Source of the DNA: Luteolibacter flavescens
GTDB taxonomy: Bacteria; Verrucomicrobiota; Verrucomicrobiia; Verrucomicrobiales; Akkermansiaceae
Assembly (NCBI RefSeq): GCF_025950085.1
Contig: NZ_JAPDDS010000019.1
Coordinates: 36,342-100,341 of the forward strand
Direction of reading: 5' to 3'
Length of the DNA: 64,000 bases
Shown: piece after piece, positions 9,601 to 18,485 of the stretch
Numbering within the stretch: position 1 is the stretch's first letter
Layout of the letters: every line of letters starts with the position of its first letter
The notes under the pieces: generated by a model
Seen by the model: the letters and a program-made list of their open reading frames with translations, nothing else
The model's database searches: none
What the model was told of the DNA's origin: nothing
Program-made: the position numbers and the translations under genes

Positions 9601-9831
9601 TTCAATCCGCGCCTCTCGTGTGAGAGGCGACATTTGTTCCGGCTGATACAGCAGGACGCGCGGGCGTTTCAATCCGCGCCTCTCGTGTGAGAGGCGACCG
9701 TGTTCCCGGTATACCACGACAAGCGCGGCAAGGTTTCAATCCGCGCCTCTCGTGTGAGAGGCGACGGTCGGTCCCTGCTTCGGCGAAGACGGCAAGGTGT
9801 TTCAATCCGCGCCTCTCGTGTGAGAGGCGAC
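6660..9831 (-). CRISPR. Type I-C CRISPR array, 47 identical repeats plus one decayed repeat
   Basis: Read on the plus strand, the 33-nt repeat begins GTTTCAATCC, contains the perfect 8-bp stem-loop CGCCTCTC-GTGT-GAGAGGCG and ends in AC. Forty-seven full copies were located from 6726-6758 to 9799-9831, all identical by eye, with spacers of about 33-36 nt and a period of 65-69. The repeat class (ending ATTGAAAC when read on the minus strand) and the adjacent cas genes identify type I-C. The decayed repeat sits at 6660-6692, so the leader lies at the 9832 side next to cas2 and the array is transcribed on the minus strand. Processing by Cas5c at the hairpin base is expected from the family. Long open frames across the array are artefacts of the repeats. 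Confidence 0.98.
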
Positions 9832-10063
9832 CGCGGCAGTCTGGAGCCCTTGTCTCCCTAGGGAAAGCAAAGTCTTTTCCGCGAACCCCATTTTCCTGAC
9901 GGCGTTACCAAGCGGTGTCGTCAGGTGGAAAATTGTCAAAGAGCTGATCCGGAATCACTTGCGAGCCGCGCGAACCTCCCGGGGTGGGGATGATCGCTTG
10001 GGGTTCGCGGTGCTTCCCGTCATGGGGGGCTCCCATGATGTCCGCAGTGTGGCAGCCCGTCGC
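9832..10063 (-). promoter_or_regulatory. CRISPR leader
   Basis: This 232-bp region lies between the leader-proximal repeat and the cas2 stop codon. It is the expected place for the array promoter and the signals that direct spacer integration. On the minus strand it contains TTTGACAATTTTCC (about 9937-9950), a possible -35 element without a clear -10 partner. A perfect 12-bp inverted repeat flanks most of it: CCGCGAACCCCA at 9879-9890 and TGGGGTTCGCGG at 9999-10010. No gene is supported. Confidence 0.75.
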
Positions 10064-10354
10064 TCACACGACAAGCGGTCCTTCCACGTCGTAGCCGGGA
10101 TCGGCTCCGTAGTGTTCCACCCGGTGCTGCCAGTTCGACCCCAGATGATAGAATCTCAGGCTATCCGTCTGGGGGTCGATGATTGCCAGCAGCCTCGCCT
10201 TGAATGCCACCAGTTGCGCGGGATCCACCTTGCACTCGAAGACGGAATTCTGAACCCGCTGCCCGTAGTCGAGGCAGGCCTTGGCCGTGCGGCGCAGCCT
10301 GGACTTTCCCGCGGGCGTCACGGTGGCGACATCGTAGGTGACGAGGATGTACAT
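10064..10354 (-). CDS. cas2: CRISPR-associated endonuclease Cas2
   Basis: A 96-residue ferredoxin-fold protein of the Cas1-Cas2 spacer-integration complex. The start MYILVTYDV was chosen because it begins the first beta strand and places the conserved Asp at residue 8. A longer frame from 10396 adds an arginine-rich stretch not found in the family. Other typical features are [21 protein letters not shown] and the C-terminal strand before the stop. It is the last gene of the cas operon, 13 bases after cas1, and its stop abuts the leader. Confidence 0.95.
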   Translation of the reverse strand: MYILVTYDVATVTPAGKSRLRRTAKACLDYGQRVQNSVFECKVDPAQLVAFKARLLAIIDPQTDSLRFYHLGSNWQHRVEHYGADPGYDVEGPLVV

Positions 10355-10367
10355 GGGCAAGAGGCGG

Positions 10368-11408
10368 CTACTTCGAAAGAAAGGCGGGATACGCATCCAG
10401 ATCTCCCCGCAGGTGCCTCGCCAGCAGGCGGGCCTGGAGCTGTGGGAGCATCCCCACCGTCACGGTCTCATCGAGGAACGGATGCGTGATCTCGTCCTGC
10501 TTGCGCTCCTGCCAGGCGACCAGCACCGCCTTGCGCGAGTCGTCCTTCAGGAGCACCGCTCCCGATTCCTCCGTGCGGAAATCCGTGGCGGTGAGCTGTC
10601 GCCGGTTGAAGAGAGTGAGGGCGACCCGGTCCGCGAGAAAGGAGCGGAATTCTTCCATCAGATCGAGCGCGAGGGAGGGGCGGCCCGGTCGATCACGATG
10701 GAGAAAGCCGCACTGTGGATCCAGCCCGCAGCTCTCCAGCGCGCTGCGGCAGTCGTGCATCAGCAGCGAGTAGAGGAAGGAAAGCAGCGCATTCACCGGG
10801 TCCAGCGGCGGGCGGCGCGAGCGGCCGGTGATGGCGATCGCGGGGTCGTGATTCACCAGCAGGTGAGGAAAGGCCGCGAAGTAAGCCGCCGCGGCATCGC
10901 CCTCGATTCCCCGCAGCGAGTCCAGCGACGTGGCACGCCCCAGCAGGCCGATCCTCACCGCGAGGAAATCCGCCGCCTGACTCAGCGCAAATGCCCGCGT
11001 CGCGGACTTGTCGCCATGGTCCCGTGCCGCGCGCATCATCACCTGGCGGCTGTTGGAAAGCTTCGCCGCCAGCATGTTCGCAGCGATCGCCACGGCGGCC
11101 GGCTCGTGGTCCGCACGACGGTACTGCTCCCGTCGCAGGAGGACATTGCCGGAGGTGTAGCCGCGGGTGGCCGCCATGAATTTGCCGTGCGGATTGTGAA
11201 AGGAAATCGCCACGCCGGCCTCGGCACAGGCGGCGATCAGCGACGCGGAGGCACCGATGTCCCAGCCGAAGCAGGCGATCCCTTCCAGATTGTGCAGCGG
11301 CACCCGCAGCTTCGACTCCCCGTCATGACGTATCTCCACCGCCGCGCCATCCTTTCTCAAGTAGGCACCTTCCATGGTGACAAAGAGGGTATTGAGATGC
11401 TTCTTCAT
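10368..11408 (-). CDS. cas1: CRISPR-associated integrase Cas1 (type I-C)
   Basis: A 346-residue Cas1 of the I-C class, the catalytic subunit of the spacer-integration complex. The N-terminal beta domain starts [21 protein letters not shown]. The helical catalytic domain includes [19 protein letters not shown] and [21 protein letters not shown], which supply the conserved Glu/His/Asp metal ligands. The ATG overlaps the cas4 TGA (ATGA at 11405-11408), the best reason for this start over the longer frame to 11471. It works with Cas2 and Cas4 to select and insert spacers at the leader end. Confidence 0.95.
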   Translation of the reverse strand: MKKHLNTLFVTMEGAYLRKDGAAVEIRHDGESKLRVPLHNLEGIACFGWDIGASASLIAACAEAGVAISFHNPHGKFMAATRGYTSGNVLLRREQYRRADHEPAAVAIAANMLAAKLSNSRQVMMRAARDHGDKSATRAFALSQAADFLAVRIGLLGRATSLDSLRGIEGDAAAAYFAAFPHLLVNHDPAIAITGRSRRPPLDPVNALLSFLYSLLMHDCRSALESCGLDPQCGFLHRDRPGRPSLALDLMEEFRSFLADRVALTLFNRRQLTATDFRTEESGAVLLKDDSRKAVLVAWQERKQDEITHPFLDETVTVGMLPQLQARLLARHLRGDLDAYPAFLSK

Positions 11409-12064
11409 GAGTCTCCGGGGTCGGCATTGACATCGGTAGCCATGGCGGCACGCAGCCGCTGCTGGAACCAAGCGGCAGCCCCGCGCCTGAAGCGGAGCGA
11501 ACGCGGCTGGCAGAGCTCGATGAGCGAGCAGGCATCGCAGCGCCGCGGCTCATACTCCGCCGGGGGCGTGGTGCCCGTGGTCAGGCATTCCCGCACGGAG
11601 CTCGCGGTGACGGTGACGAGATCCCGCAACTCGTGATCGAAATTCACCGGCGTCCTCCTACGGCGTTCACCGTAGTAGAGGCATCCTCCCTCGATGGCAC
11701 CGCCGAGCATCTCCTCCAGGCACAGCGCCTGCGCGCAGAGCTGCACCTCGTCCGCGCGGTGCGCCTTCGGCTTGCCCCGCTTGTATTCCACCGGGACCAC
11801 GCGGCCATCGGTGTGAAACTCCACCACATCGCACTGGCCGGACAGCCCGAGCCCCAGCGACCGGACCGGCAGCCCGCGGGTGATGCGGATGCCGGGCCGC
11901 GATTCATTCGGGCCCTCGTGCGCCCGCTCGTGCATCACCCGCCCCTGCGCGGTGAATTTGTTTTCCTCCCATGCCCGCTCGACATGGATCAGCGCACACT
12001 GCCGCGGACAATACAGCCAATGCTGCAGCGCCGAGATTGCGACGAGATGATCTTCATCGAACAT
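11405..12064 (-). CDS. cas4: CRISPR-associated exonuclease Cas4
   Basis: A 219-residue RecB-family nuclease that trims prespacers and checks their PAM before integration. The iron-sulfur cysteines are all visible (Cys19, Cys176, Cys179, Cys185). Nuclease residues include Asp79 in GQCDVVEF and Glu93/Lys95 in VEYKRG. It is coupled to cas1 by an ATGA overlap and follows the extra gene by 55 bases. That short gap is AT-rich for this genome and could hold a weak internal promoter, though no clear pair of boxes is seen. Confidence 0.93.
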   Translation of the reverse strand: MFDEDHLVAISALQHWLYCPRQCALIHVERAWEENKFTAQGRVMHERAHEGPNESRPGIRITRGLPVRSLGLGLSGQCDVVEFHTDGRVVPVEYKRGKPKAHRADEVQLCAQALCLEEMLGGAIEGGCLYYGERRRRTPVNFDHELRDLVTVTASSVRECLTTGTTPPAEYEPRRCDACSLIELCQPRSLRFRRGAAAWFQQRLRAAMATDVNADPGDS

Positions 12065-12119
12065 GGGGAGAGTCCGGGATGAGATGACATTTGATAGATA
12101 ACAAATTGATTTGCCAGAG

Positions 12120-12761
12120 TCAACCTTCTCCGCCCGTGCGAACTTCGGCCAATGCCAGCCTCCGGCTGAAATCCGAGCGCATGAAGTGGATCAGGAAGTT
12201 CCCCAGGCTGCGGCCGATCGCGGAGAGATTCTCCGCCGGCATGCCATTCGGGTGGGCCGTCAGGATGCCGTGGGCGAAGATATGGCGGATGCTCGCCGCC
12301 AGCGTCAGCACCGAGAAATCATGGCCCTCCAGGAAGCGCCTCAGGTAGGGCTCGTGCACCGGCAGCGACTGCGCGACCAGGAACTCTCCCAGCAGGCCCT
12401 CCGGATCCAGGCTGCGGCAGTGGCATGCCAGCTCGCGCACGTGACGCCGCGGATGATGCGCGAAAAGCGCGCGGAATGGCGGCCGGTCATTCGCGAGGTC
12501 CGCATATCGCTCGAAGGCGGACCAGGCGAAGAAGACCCGCGTGAGGGCATCGTAACCCGCCGCCGTCCCGTCGGTGAAGCCATCCAGCCGCATGCCCTCG
12601 AAGCACGTCGCCAGGCGGAAGCGATTCACGAAGCGGTAGAAGTCGAACTTCGTCCCCGTGAACCCGAGCGGAGCCACGGAATCCCCCGCGGCCTTCAGCA
12701 ACTCGCGCGCCCGGGAAAACCCGGGCAACGCGGCTTCGAGGTGGGCGTGCTCGGCGGACAC
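12120..12761 (-). CDS. Unknown HEPN-like protein inside the type I-C cas operon
   Basis: This 213-residue protein is not a known core component of type I-C. It starts with GTG only three bases after the cas7 stop and ends 55 bases before cas4, so it is an integral operon member. It is soluble and largely helical. Residues 71-89 (DALTRVFFAWSAFERYADL) resemble the second helix of HEPN domains. Residues 159-165 read RHIFAHG, giving Arg159-x4-His164 followed by Gly, close to the R-(x4-6)-H active-site motif of HEPN ribonucleases (often RNxxxHG). The typical Asn after Arg is His here. An RNase or toxin role is therefore inferred, not shown. Alternatives are a non-catalytic structural helper or a regulator of the complex. 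The C-terminal 45 residues are basic and could bind RNA. Confidence 0.7.
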   Translation of the reverse strand: MSAEHAHLEAALPGFSRARELLKAAGDSVAPLGFTGTKFDFYRFVNRFRLATCFEGMRLDGFTDGTAAGYDALTRVFFAWSAFERYADLANDRPPFRALFAHHPRRHVRELACHCRSLDPEGLLGEFLVAQSLPVHEPYLRRFLEGHDFSVLTLAASIRHIFAHGILTAHPNGMPAENLSAIGRSLGNFLIHFMRSDFSRRLALAEVRTGGEG

Positions 12762-12764
12762 GGA

Positions 12765-13622
12765 TCAGATGCGCTCGATGATCTCGATGCCATCGGGGAT
12801 CGCCGAGCGATCAATGGTCACCTCATAGTCGGCGAAGGATCTGGGTGTCTCGATGCCGTCCTTCTTCCGGATCGAGATAGCGTCGAAGAGCTTGTGGGAA
12901 GGTGCCTTGCCCAGCCCGTTGTCGTGCTTGAAGATGATCAGGGCCCGCGGATTCATGCTGCCTGCGGGGCGGGCGGCGGATTGGTCGAATTGGAAGGCAT
13001 TCTCCAGTGACTGGAAGAGGAGTTCCAAGTCCTCGTCGCTGAAGCCGGTCTGCTTCGCGAGGAAGGGATTCACGAAGCCGTGCACCCTGTAGAGGCCGTA
13101 GGGGATGGTGAATTTCCGGCCCATGGTGCGCTCCTTTTCGGCATCCTTCTCATTGGTCACCGAGGTGCGGGTGATGGCGTGCTCGCTGGAGACGATGGGG
13201 TCGATCGAGCGGGCGAAGGAGATCTGGACCGGCCCGCGGACCTGTCCGCAATTGATCTCGGTGGACATTACGGCGCCGAAAGTACGGACATCGTAGTAAG
13301 TTTTTTGCATCCACTCCGTGGCCTTGTCCTTCTTTCCCTCTTTCGGAGCCTTTGCTTCCGCAGGAGGGATTTTCACGGCGGCGTGGGCTTCCTTGTGCTG
13401 CAGGTTGTGGACGGCTCCTTCGGTGAAGTAGATCCGCCTGCCGTCCGCGCCGCCGCCGGTCATGGCGACAAAGTTGCGGATCTTGCGCTTGAGGCAGACA
13501 TCGGTGACGAGGCCTTGGCCGGACTCCACGTCGATGCGGGGCAGGTTCCCGGCATCGGGATCGCCGTTCGGATTGGCGTCCCGGGCGTCGAAGAGGAATA
13601 CGAAGTCGTAGCGATGGTTCAT
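12765..13622 (-). CDS. cas7: Cascade backbone subunit Cas7 (Csd2 family)
   Basis: A 285-residue Csd2/Cas7c RNA-binding subunit that polymerises along the crRNA spacer in the I-C effector. The family start is clear: MNHRYDFVFLFDARDANPNGDPDAGN. Further landmarks are VCLKRKIRNFV, the charged insertion KAPKEGKKDKATEW (about 95-110), and RGPVQISFARSIDPI. The open frame extends upstream to 13814, but that part overlaps cas8c and lacks family features, so the start at 13622 is used. It follows cas8c by 37 bases and precedes the HEPN-like gene by three. Confidence 0.95.
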   Translation of the reverse strand: MNHRYDFVFLFDARDANPNGDPDAGNLPRIDVESGQGLVTDVCLKRKIRNFVAMTGGGADGRRIYFTEGAVHNLQHKEAHAAVKIPPAEAKAPKEGKKDKATEWMQKTYYDVRTFGAVMSTEINCGQVRGPVQISFARSIDPIVSSEHAITRTSVTNEKDAEKERTMGRKFTIPYGLYRVHGFVNPFLAKQTGFSDEDLELLFQSLENAFQFDQSAARPAGSMNPRALIIFKHDNGLGKAPSHKLFDAISIRKKDGIETPRSFADYEVTIDRSAIPDGIEIIERI

Positions 13623-13659
13623 GGGAGTGATGGTTGGGGAATGGAAAGGAGCTGGGGTA

Positions 13660-14040
13660 TCAGGCATTTTCCTCGGGAGTTCCGGGCGTGTCCTTCTTCG
13701 TGAAGAAGTCCTTGCGCTGGTGGTAGTAGCCGATGGCAAAGATGCCCTGCTGCTTGAGCGGGAGCTGGTTTGGGAATCCGGAGGAATCGACCGACGACAG
13801 GATGTCTTGGACAAGGCGCTCGCGATTCACCTTTGCTCCTCCGCTGAGCTTGGAGAGGTGGTGCTGGTAGGTGCGGAGCAGCCGCGGGAAGACGCTGGCG
13901 GGAGTGGCCGAGGCGGCGCTGTAGAAGCGGTCGCGGATGCCGGCATTGACGTTGCCGAGCGCGTCTTCCTGGGTTTTTTCCAGAGCGGAGAAGAGCCTGC
14001 CGAGAAGATAAGCCGGGTTGGGATTGGCGGTATCGAGCAT
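13660..14040 (-). CDS. cas11c: Probable internally translated small subunit Cas11c
   Basis: Within cas8c, in frame, an ATG at 14040 would give a 126-residue helical protein starting [20 protein letters not shown]. In characterised I-C systems the small subunit is made from an internal start at the corresponding place. The codon is preceded by a C-rich stretch ending CCCCACC, with no Shine-Dalgarno sequence, which matches how most genes in this window begin. The identity of the region is well supported by the family; use of this exact start codon is inferred. Confidence 0.55.
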   Translation of the reverse strand: MLDTANPNPAYLLGRLFSALEKTQEDALGNVNAGIRDRFYSAASATPASVFPRLLRTYQHHLSKLSGGAKVNRERLVQDILSSVDSSGFPNQLPLKQQGIFAIGYYHQRKDFFTKKDTPGTPEENA

Positions 14041-15432
14041 GGTGGGGATGGGGAGTTTGTGATTGCGGACGAGGACGGCCTTCAGCGTTGAGGCGCGGAG
14101 GTAGTTGATGGTGCGGTCGGCCTGGATGCGGCGGATGATGGCGGAGAAGAGCCCCTCCGGATAAGGGACGCCCTCCACGATTGAGCGGGTGAGGGCTCCG
14201 GCGAGCAGGGGAGGGATTTCGTCGGCCACCCGGGCCGTCTCGCGAAGGATCTGCCAGACCGCCGGGAACTCCGGATCGGGGAAGCGGCTGCCGGAATCCT
14301 CGGTGAACTGGCGGACCATCTTCATGCACTCGTGATGGTCGTGCAGCTTCGCGACGAGATCCGCGATGGTCGAGCGGTGGAAGAAGCGAACGGAGACGCG
14401 GGCTGCATTCGGCGCGAGGCCGAGAATGTAGAATGGGGTCTGCGATTCCCCGTGCTCTTCGTAGCGACCACCGGAGCGCACGGCTTCGAGCAGTTGCTGG
14501 ATCTGTGCCCGGCGGGTGGGATCCTCGGTTTCTTCCAAGGCCTGCGATCCGCCGGAGAAGATGTCGGCGAAGAGACCTTCGACGATGGTCGGCTTCTCGG
14601 TCCAGAAGACGGTCGTGGTGTCGCCGATCCGAATGCGGTGCCTCTTCGACCGCGGGCCCGTGAGCAATGAGTTCAGGGCGGTGCCGTATTGGAATGCGGC
14701 TTCTTCGCTGACAGGGGCGTTGAAGCTTTGCGATTTTCCGTACGACTCATAGGCGTTCGCATTGAATGATACGATGGATGCGCCTGCCGCCTGAGATCCG
14801 GTGACGCCTTTGATCTTGGGATGAAGTCTCGCGACCGGGCCGACGACGCCTGTTAGAAGACATTGGGAGCTTTCGACATCGCCGTCTTGGGCTTCTTCCG
14901 AGTTGGCCCGCCACCACTCTTGAATGCGCTTGGCCTCGTGGACCGGGCGCTTTTCTCCTTGGAGGGAAAAGATTCCGAATCCCGTGCCGACATCATTGAG
15001 GATTGGAAACCGGGCAATGTCGTCCGGCGACCATTGTTCGAGGAACCGGCAGACGGCGGAGAAGGAGGGATCATTGATGGCGGACTCGACTTCCAGGTGA
15101 CGCTGCCGGAGTGCTTCGAAGCGCTTCTGGCCAAATCCATCCGGCTTGTCCTCCGGCTGTCGTCCGAGGAGATAGGTCTGGTTGTCCCACAGCAGTCCCG
15201 GATTGATGCCCGCACCGGGAGGCTTCGCCTCTCCGGGGACGAGCATCACGGTGTTCTGGAGCTTGCCCTTCTCGTCCGGACTGCGTGCATCGCTGATGTC
15301 GAAGAGGCTCCCATCAGGCCTGAGCACGATGCGGAAGCTGATCTTCTGCGGGGAGAAGCCGGGAGGTGCGATCTCGTATTCGGGATCGGTGGCCAGGCGG
15401 TCGTAGAGTTCGTTGAGCGCTTGGAGAATCAT
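13660..15432 (-). CDS. cas8c: Cascade large subunit Cas8c (Csd1 family)
   Basis: A 590-residue Csd1/Cas8c protein, the large subunit that recognises the PAM and helps recruit Cas3. It begins [14 protein letters not shown], as is common for the family, and includes [15 protein letters not shown] and [18 protein letters not shown]. The C-terminal 126 residues correspond to the small subunit Cas11c, known in type I-C to be made from an internal start of the same gene. The start ATG overlaps the cas5c stop (ATGA at 15429-15432). Confidence 0.95.
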   Translation of the reverse strand: MILQALNELYDRLATDPEYEIAPPGFSPQKISFRIVLRPDGSLFDISDARSPDEKGKLQNTVMLVPGEAKPPGAGINPGLLWDNQTYLLGRQPEDKPDGFGQKRFEALRQRHLEVESAINDPSFSAVCRFLEQWSPDDIARFPILNDVGTGFGIFSLQGEKRPVHEAKRIQEWWRANSEEAQDGDVESSQCLLTGVVGPVARLHPKIKGVTGSQAAGASIVSFNANAYESYGKSQSFNAPVSEEAAFQYGTALNSLLTGPRSKRHRIRIGDTTTVFWTEKPTIVEGLFADIFSGGSQALEETEDPTRRAQIQQLLEAVRSGGRYEEHGESQTPFYILGLAPNAARVSVRFFHRSTIADLVAKLHDHHECMKMVRQFTEDSGSRFPDPEFPAVWQILRETARVADEIPPLLAGALTRSIVEGVPYPEGLFSAIIRRIQADRTINYLRASTLKAVLVRNHKLPIPTMLDTANPNPAYLLGRLFSALEKTQEDALGNVNAGIRDRFYSAASATPASVFPRLLRTYQHHLSKLSGGAKVNRERLVQDILSSVDSSGFPNQLPLKQQGIFAIGYYHQRKDFFTKKDTPGTPEENA

Positions 15433-16154
15433 GCCTTGGCAGGGAAAGGGAGTTCCGGGATGCGGATGATGCCGTCGGACATCGAGGCGCGGAAGAAGTG
15501 CGGGGTGGTGGAGCGGACCTTCTTGGTGGAGCGCTCCTGATCGAACTCGATGTCGTGGAGCATGAAGCCGAGATCCTTTTCACCGAGCAGGCTGGCATCG
15601 GGTGCCGGGAGATCGGCCTCGTTCTCGATGAGTTCGAAGCGGACCGGAAACTCGCGGCAACCGAAGTAGGGCTGATGAAACGCCTGGCCCTTGCGCGCGC
15701 GGCGCTTGAACATGTCGAGGTGTTTGCCCACGGCCTCGTTCTCCGGGGAAGGCGCGTCGTCCTTTTCCAAGCGGAGATCGAGGACGAGCACGTGAGCCTT
15801 GATGAGGTAGGCGACGTCCTTCAGGAGCAGCGATGCCCGTTGCTGGCGGTTCTCCGCGACGTCCATGGTCGGGCGGATCTCCGGGTTCGCCATGGCGGCA
15901 TTGATGCCGGCCGCGCCTTTCACCGACACCTTCGAGGCGATCTCGTTGCGGCGGATATTGGTGAAGCGGATGGGATTCAGGACGTGGATCTCATCGATGA
16001 TCCATCGGATCTGGGGCTTCCAGTAGATGGCCTCCAGGATGCCGCGCGCAGCGGAGGGCGTCATGACATCGTAGGAGACGCGCTCGACCTTCATTTCCGG
16101 TCGGCTGAAAAGGGCGTAGTCGCCGGAGACCTTGAGATGGATGCCGTAGTTCAT
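15429..16154 (-). CDS. cas5c: Cascade subunit and crRNA endonuclease Cas5c
   Basis: A 241-residue Cas5 of the I-C (Cas5d/Dvulg) type, which in this subtype replaces Cas6 and cleaves the precursor crRNA at the repeat hairpin. It begins [22 protein letters not shown] and contains [21 protein letters not shown], the hallmark of the family. Tyr44 and the Lys119/His121 region are candidate catalytic residues by position relative to Cas5d; no alignment was run. It lies 15 bases after cas3 and overlaps cas8c by four bases. Confidence 0.95.
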   Translation of the reverse strand: MNYGIHLKVSGDYALFSRPEMKVERVSYDVMTPSAARGILEAIYWKPQIRWIIDEIHVLNPIRFTNIRRNEIASKVSVKGAAGINAAMANPEIRPTMDVAENRQQRASLLLKDVAYLIKAHVLVLDLRLEKDDAPSPENEAVGKHLDMFKRRARKGQAFHQPYFGCREFPVRFELIENEADLPAPDASLLGEKDLGFMLHDIEFDQERSTKKVRSTTPHFFRASMSDGIIRIPELPFPAKA

Positions 16155-16169
16155 GAGGGGTTGGTATGT

Positions 16170-18485
16170 CTAATAGACAAGATGTCGAGACGACGAATAG
16201 TTTTCGTCGATACACAAGCCGAAGTCTTTCGAGTAGTTCAGTTCTTTGGATATGAGCACTTGAAACTGATCGTCCCGGAGTGCCTCAAAAGCGTGGGCAT
16301 TCGCTTTGCGGAGATCGGGGGAGATCTGGACCGTGTAACGCTGGAGCGAACGCAGGAGGTCTCGGTTCAAAGGTTTGAACGGATTCTTCAGTTCCTCGAT
16401 CAAGCTCTCAGCTTTCTTGTCGAAGGGGATGATGACGGGCTCCTGCCAGTCCTCGATGAGCTTGAAACTCTCCACCACGGTCTTGAACTGGAATTTGAGG
16501 GGCAGTGTCTTGTCCGGCGGGAGATGGAAGTTGTCCTTGGAAAGGATGTCCTTGGAATCCCAGCGCCGCTTCTGGTGGTAGTAATACTTATCGAAGTAGC
16601 GTCGGATGGCGTCCTCCCCGAGGAGGTCCGGGTAGAGTTCGATCAATTCGCGGGCAACCTGCGCGGTCTCGCGGAAGTAGGCCTCGCCACGCTGGTCCTC
16701 GGCTTCGAAGATGTAGGTCGAACCCATGGCCAGCTTGCCATTTCGATTGCAGCGACCGGCGGCTTGCGCGATGGAGTCGAGCCCGGCGAGAGAGCGATAG
16801 ACCACGGGGAAATCCACATCGACCCCGGCCTCGATGAGCTGGGTGGAGATCAGCCGCACGGGCAGCTTTTTTTCGAGCCTTTCGCGGACCTGGCGCAGGA
16901 TCTCCGACCGATGCTCCGGGCACATGAGGGCGGAGAGGTGGTAGTTCCCCTCCCCGGCACCCAAAAGCCGGAAGAGTTCCTGAGCATGCTTGCGGCGGTT
17001 GACGATGCAGAGGACCTGCGGCTGATCACGAAGTCGGCCAACGAGTTCGGCGTCGGTCAGCGGACCGGAGAATGCGACCTCCACGCGCTTGAGCGCGGAG
17101 AAGAGCGAGCGCGTATCGGAGATGATTTCCCGGGTGGAACGGAGGCCGATGGGGAACTCCGTTTCATCATGGCCGATGGCGGGCTGCGTCGCGGTGCAGA
17201 GGACGGTGGTGGTGTGGTAGTGATCCGAGAGCTCCTGCAGGACACGCAGGCAGGGCCGGAGGTAATCGACCGGTAGGGTCTGTGCTTCGTCCAGGACGAC
17301 GACCGATTTTGCGATGTGGTGGAGCTTCCGCGTGCGTGATGTCTTCGCGGCGAAGAGGGACTCGTAGAATTGCACCGCCGTGGTGATGATGACGGGTGCG
17401 TCCCAATTCTCAGCCGCGAGGCGGGATCTCGTGTCCTCCTTGTCCGGGGAGAGCGCGGAGTGGTGCTCGATGAGCGGGGTGAAACTCTCCGTCTGGAGCG
17501 GCGCGAGGATCTCGCGGATGACGTCGGCGTTTTGCTCGATGATCGAGGTGAAGGGGATCACGAAGATCACCCGGGTCTGCCCATGCTGGATGGCATGCCG
17601 CAGTGCGAAGCTGAGCGACGACAGCGTCTTGCCGCCGCCGGTCGGCACGGTGAGGGTGAAAATCCCGGGATCATCGGAAGCCTTCGCCCGGCAGTCCTCG
17701 ACGACCTTTCGCCTTTGGAAAGCCACGGTATCGTCCGGGGAAGGCGTGCCGAAGTTGTCGATCTTCGCATCCACCAGACGAGCGATCTCTTCGAGGATGC
17801 CCTCGGGCTGGCGGTTGCGATTGCCCGCCTGCGATGGATTCATGAATGCCTCGGTGGCGAGGAAGTCGGCATCCACCAGGCACGAGAAGAGCATGCGGGT
17901 GAAGAAGGAGAGGGAGAACGCGTCTCCTTTCAGGAATGACGGAAGCTTCGGAATGCCCAGCGATCCGATATCGGACGGGATCTCGGGAATCCGGGGAAGA
18001 TCGGTCTTCTTCAGCCGGGCGGCGAGGCAGGTGCCATTTGACGTAGCGTCCTGCAGTCCCGAGTGATGCCCGGAGATGGGGTAGGCGAGCAGATGGCCGA
18101 GCGCCGCGTGGAGCTTCACCGCGTATTGAGCCCCGGCCGTGGAGTGGTCGAGCTTGCCGGAGACATCGGCCTGATGCGGGTCCGCCTTTGACTTCAGGTA
18201 AGCCTGCCACTCGGGTGCGAACTTCCCCAAGTCATGGAGCAATCCGAGAAGGTATCCCCATTGCCAAGCCGCGTCGCGGTCGGGGCCGGGCGGGAACATC
18301 GCGGCGGCGAAGGCGGCGCACCAGTAGGCGACCTTGTTGGAGTGGCCGTGCTGGGGTGCAAGGGTGCGGCAGCTTTCGCAGGCTTCGCGCTGGCACTGCG
18401 TTGCGGGGTCGCTGCTGAAGGGAGTGAAGAGCGGTTCCCAAGGCAGGCCGTCGGGCGCGCTGTGGGCGTAGGGAGGGGAGTCCAT
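16170..18485 (-). CDS. cas3: CRISPR-associated helicase-nuclease Cas3 (type I-C)
   Basis: A 771-residue Cas3 with an N-terminal HD nuclease and C-terminal superfamily 2 helicase, which degrades target DNA after Cascade binding. HD motifs include HSNKVAYWCA, LLHDLGKF, DHSTAGAQ and SGHHSG. Helicase motifs are TGGGKTLSS (Walker A), VLDEAQTL (a DEAQ variant of DEAH, frequent in Cas3), CTATQP and QAAGRCNRNG. It is the first gene of the cas operon. A 13-bp palindrome (TGTCTA-A-TAGACA, 16167-16179) spans its stop codon; significance unknown. Confidence 0.96.
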   Translation of the reverse strand: MDSPPYAHSAPDGLPWEPLFTPFSSDPATQCQREACESCRTLAPQHGHSNKVAYWCAAFAAAMFPPGPDRDAAWQWGYLLGLLHDLGKFAPEWQAYLKSKADPHQADVSGKLDHSTAGAQYAVKLHAALGHLLAYPISGHHSGLQDATSNGTCLAARLKKTDLPRIPEIPSDIGSLGIPKLPSFLKGDAFSLSFFTRMLFSCLVDADFLATEAFMNPSQAGNRNRQPEGILEEIARLVDAKIDNFGTPSPDDTVAFQRRKVVEDCRAKASDDPGIFTLTVPTGGGKTLSSLSFALRHAIQHGQTRVIFVIPFTSIIEQNADVIREILAPLQTESFTPLIEHHSALSPDKEDTRSRLAAENWDAPVIITTAVQFYESLFAAKTSRTRKLHHIAKSVVVLDEAQTLPVDYLRPCLRVLQELSDHYHTTTVLCTATQPAIGHDETEFPIGLRSTREIISDTRSLFSALKRVEVAFSGPLTDAELVGRLRDQPQVLCIVNRRKHAQELFRLLGAGEGNYHLSALMCPEHRSEILRQVRERLEKKLPVRLISTQLIEAGVDVDFPVVYRSLAGLDSIAQAAGRCNRNGKLAMGSTYIFEAEDQRGEAYFRETAQVARELIELYPDLLGEDAIRRYFDKYYYHQKRRWDSKDILSKDNFHLPPDKTLPLKFQFKTVVESFKLIEDWQEPVIIPFDKKAESLIEELKNPFKPLNRDLLRSLQRYTVQISPDLRKANAHAFEALRDDQFQVLISKELNYSKDFGLCIDENYSSSRHLVY

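Noticed and set aside
6814..9805. Many open frames across the CRISPR array with repeated peptides such as RLSHERRGLK or NPRLSCERR
   Set aside because: They are translations of the identical repeats in different frames, have no independent gene features and start at arbitrary codons.
10338..11636. A 432-residue plus-strand frame over cas1
   Set aside because: Antisense to cas1, no conserved motif.
16167..16179. Palindrome TGTCTA-A-TAGACA across the cas3 stop codon
   Set aside because: Short, inside an operon, and without a second copy; no basis for calling it an operator.
15498..17276. A 592-residue plus-strand frame over cas5c and cas3
   Set aside because: Antisense to strongly conserved cas genes; no domain or start signal.
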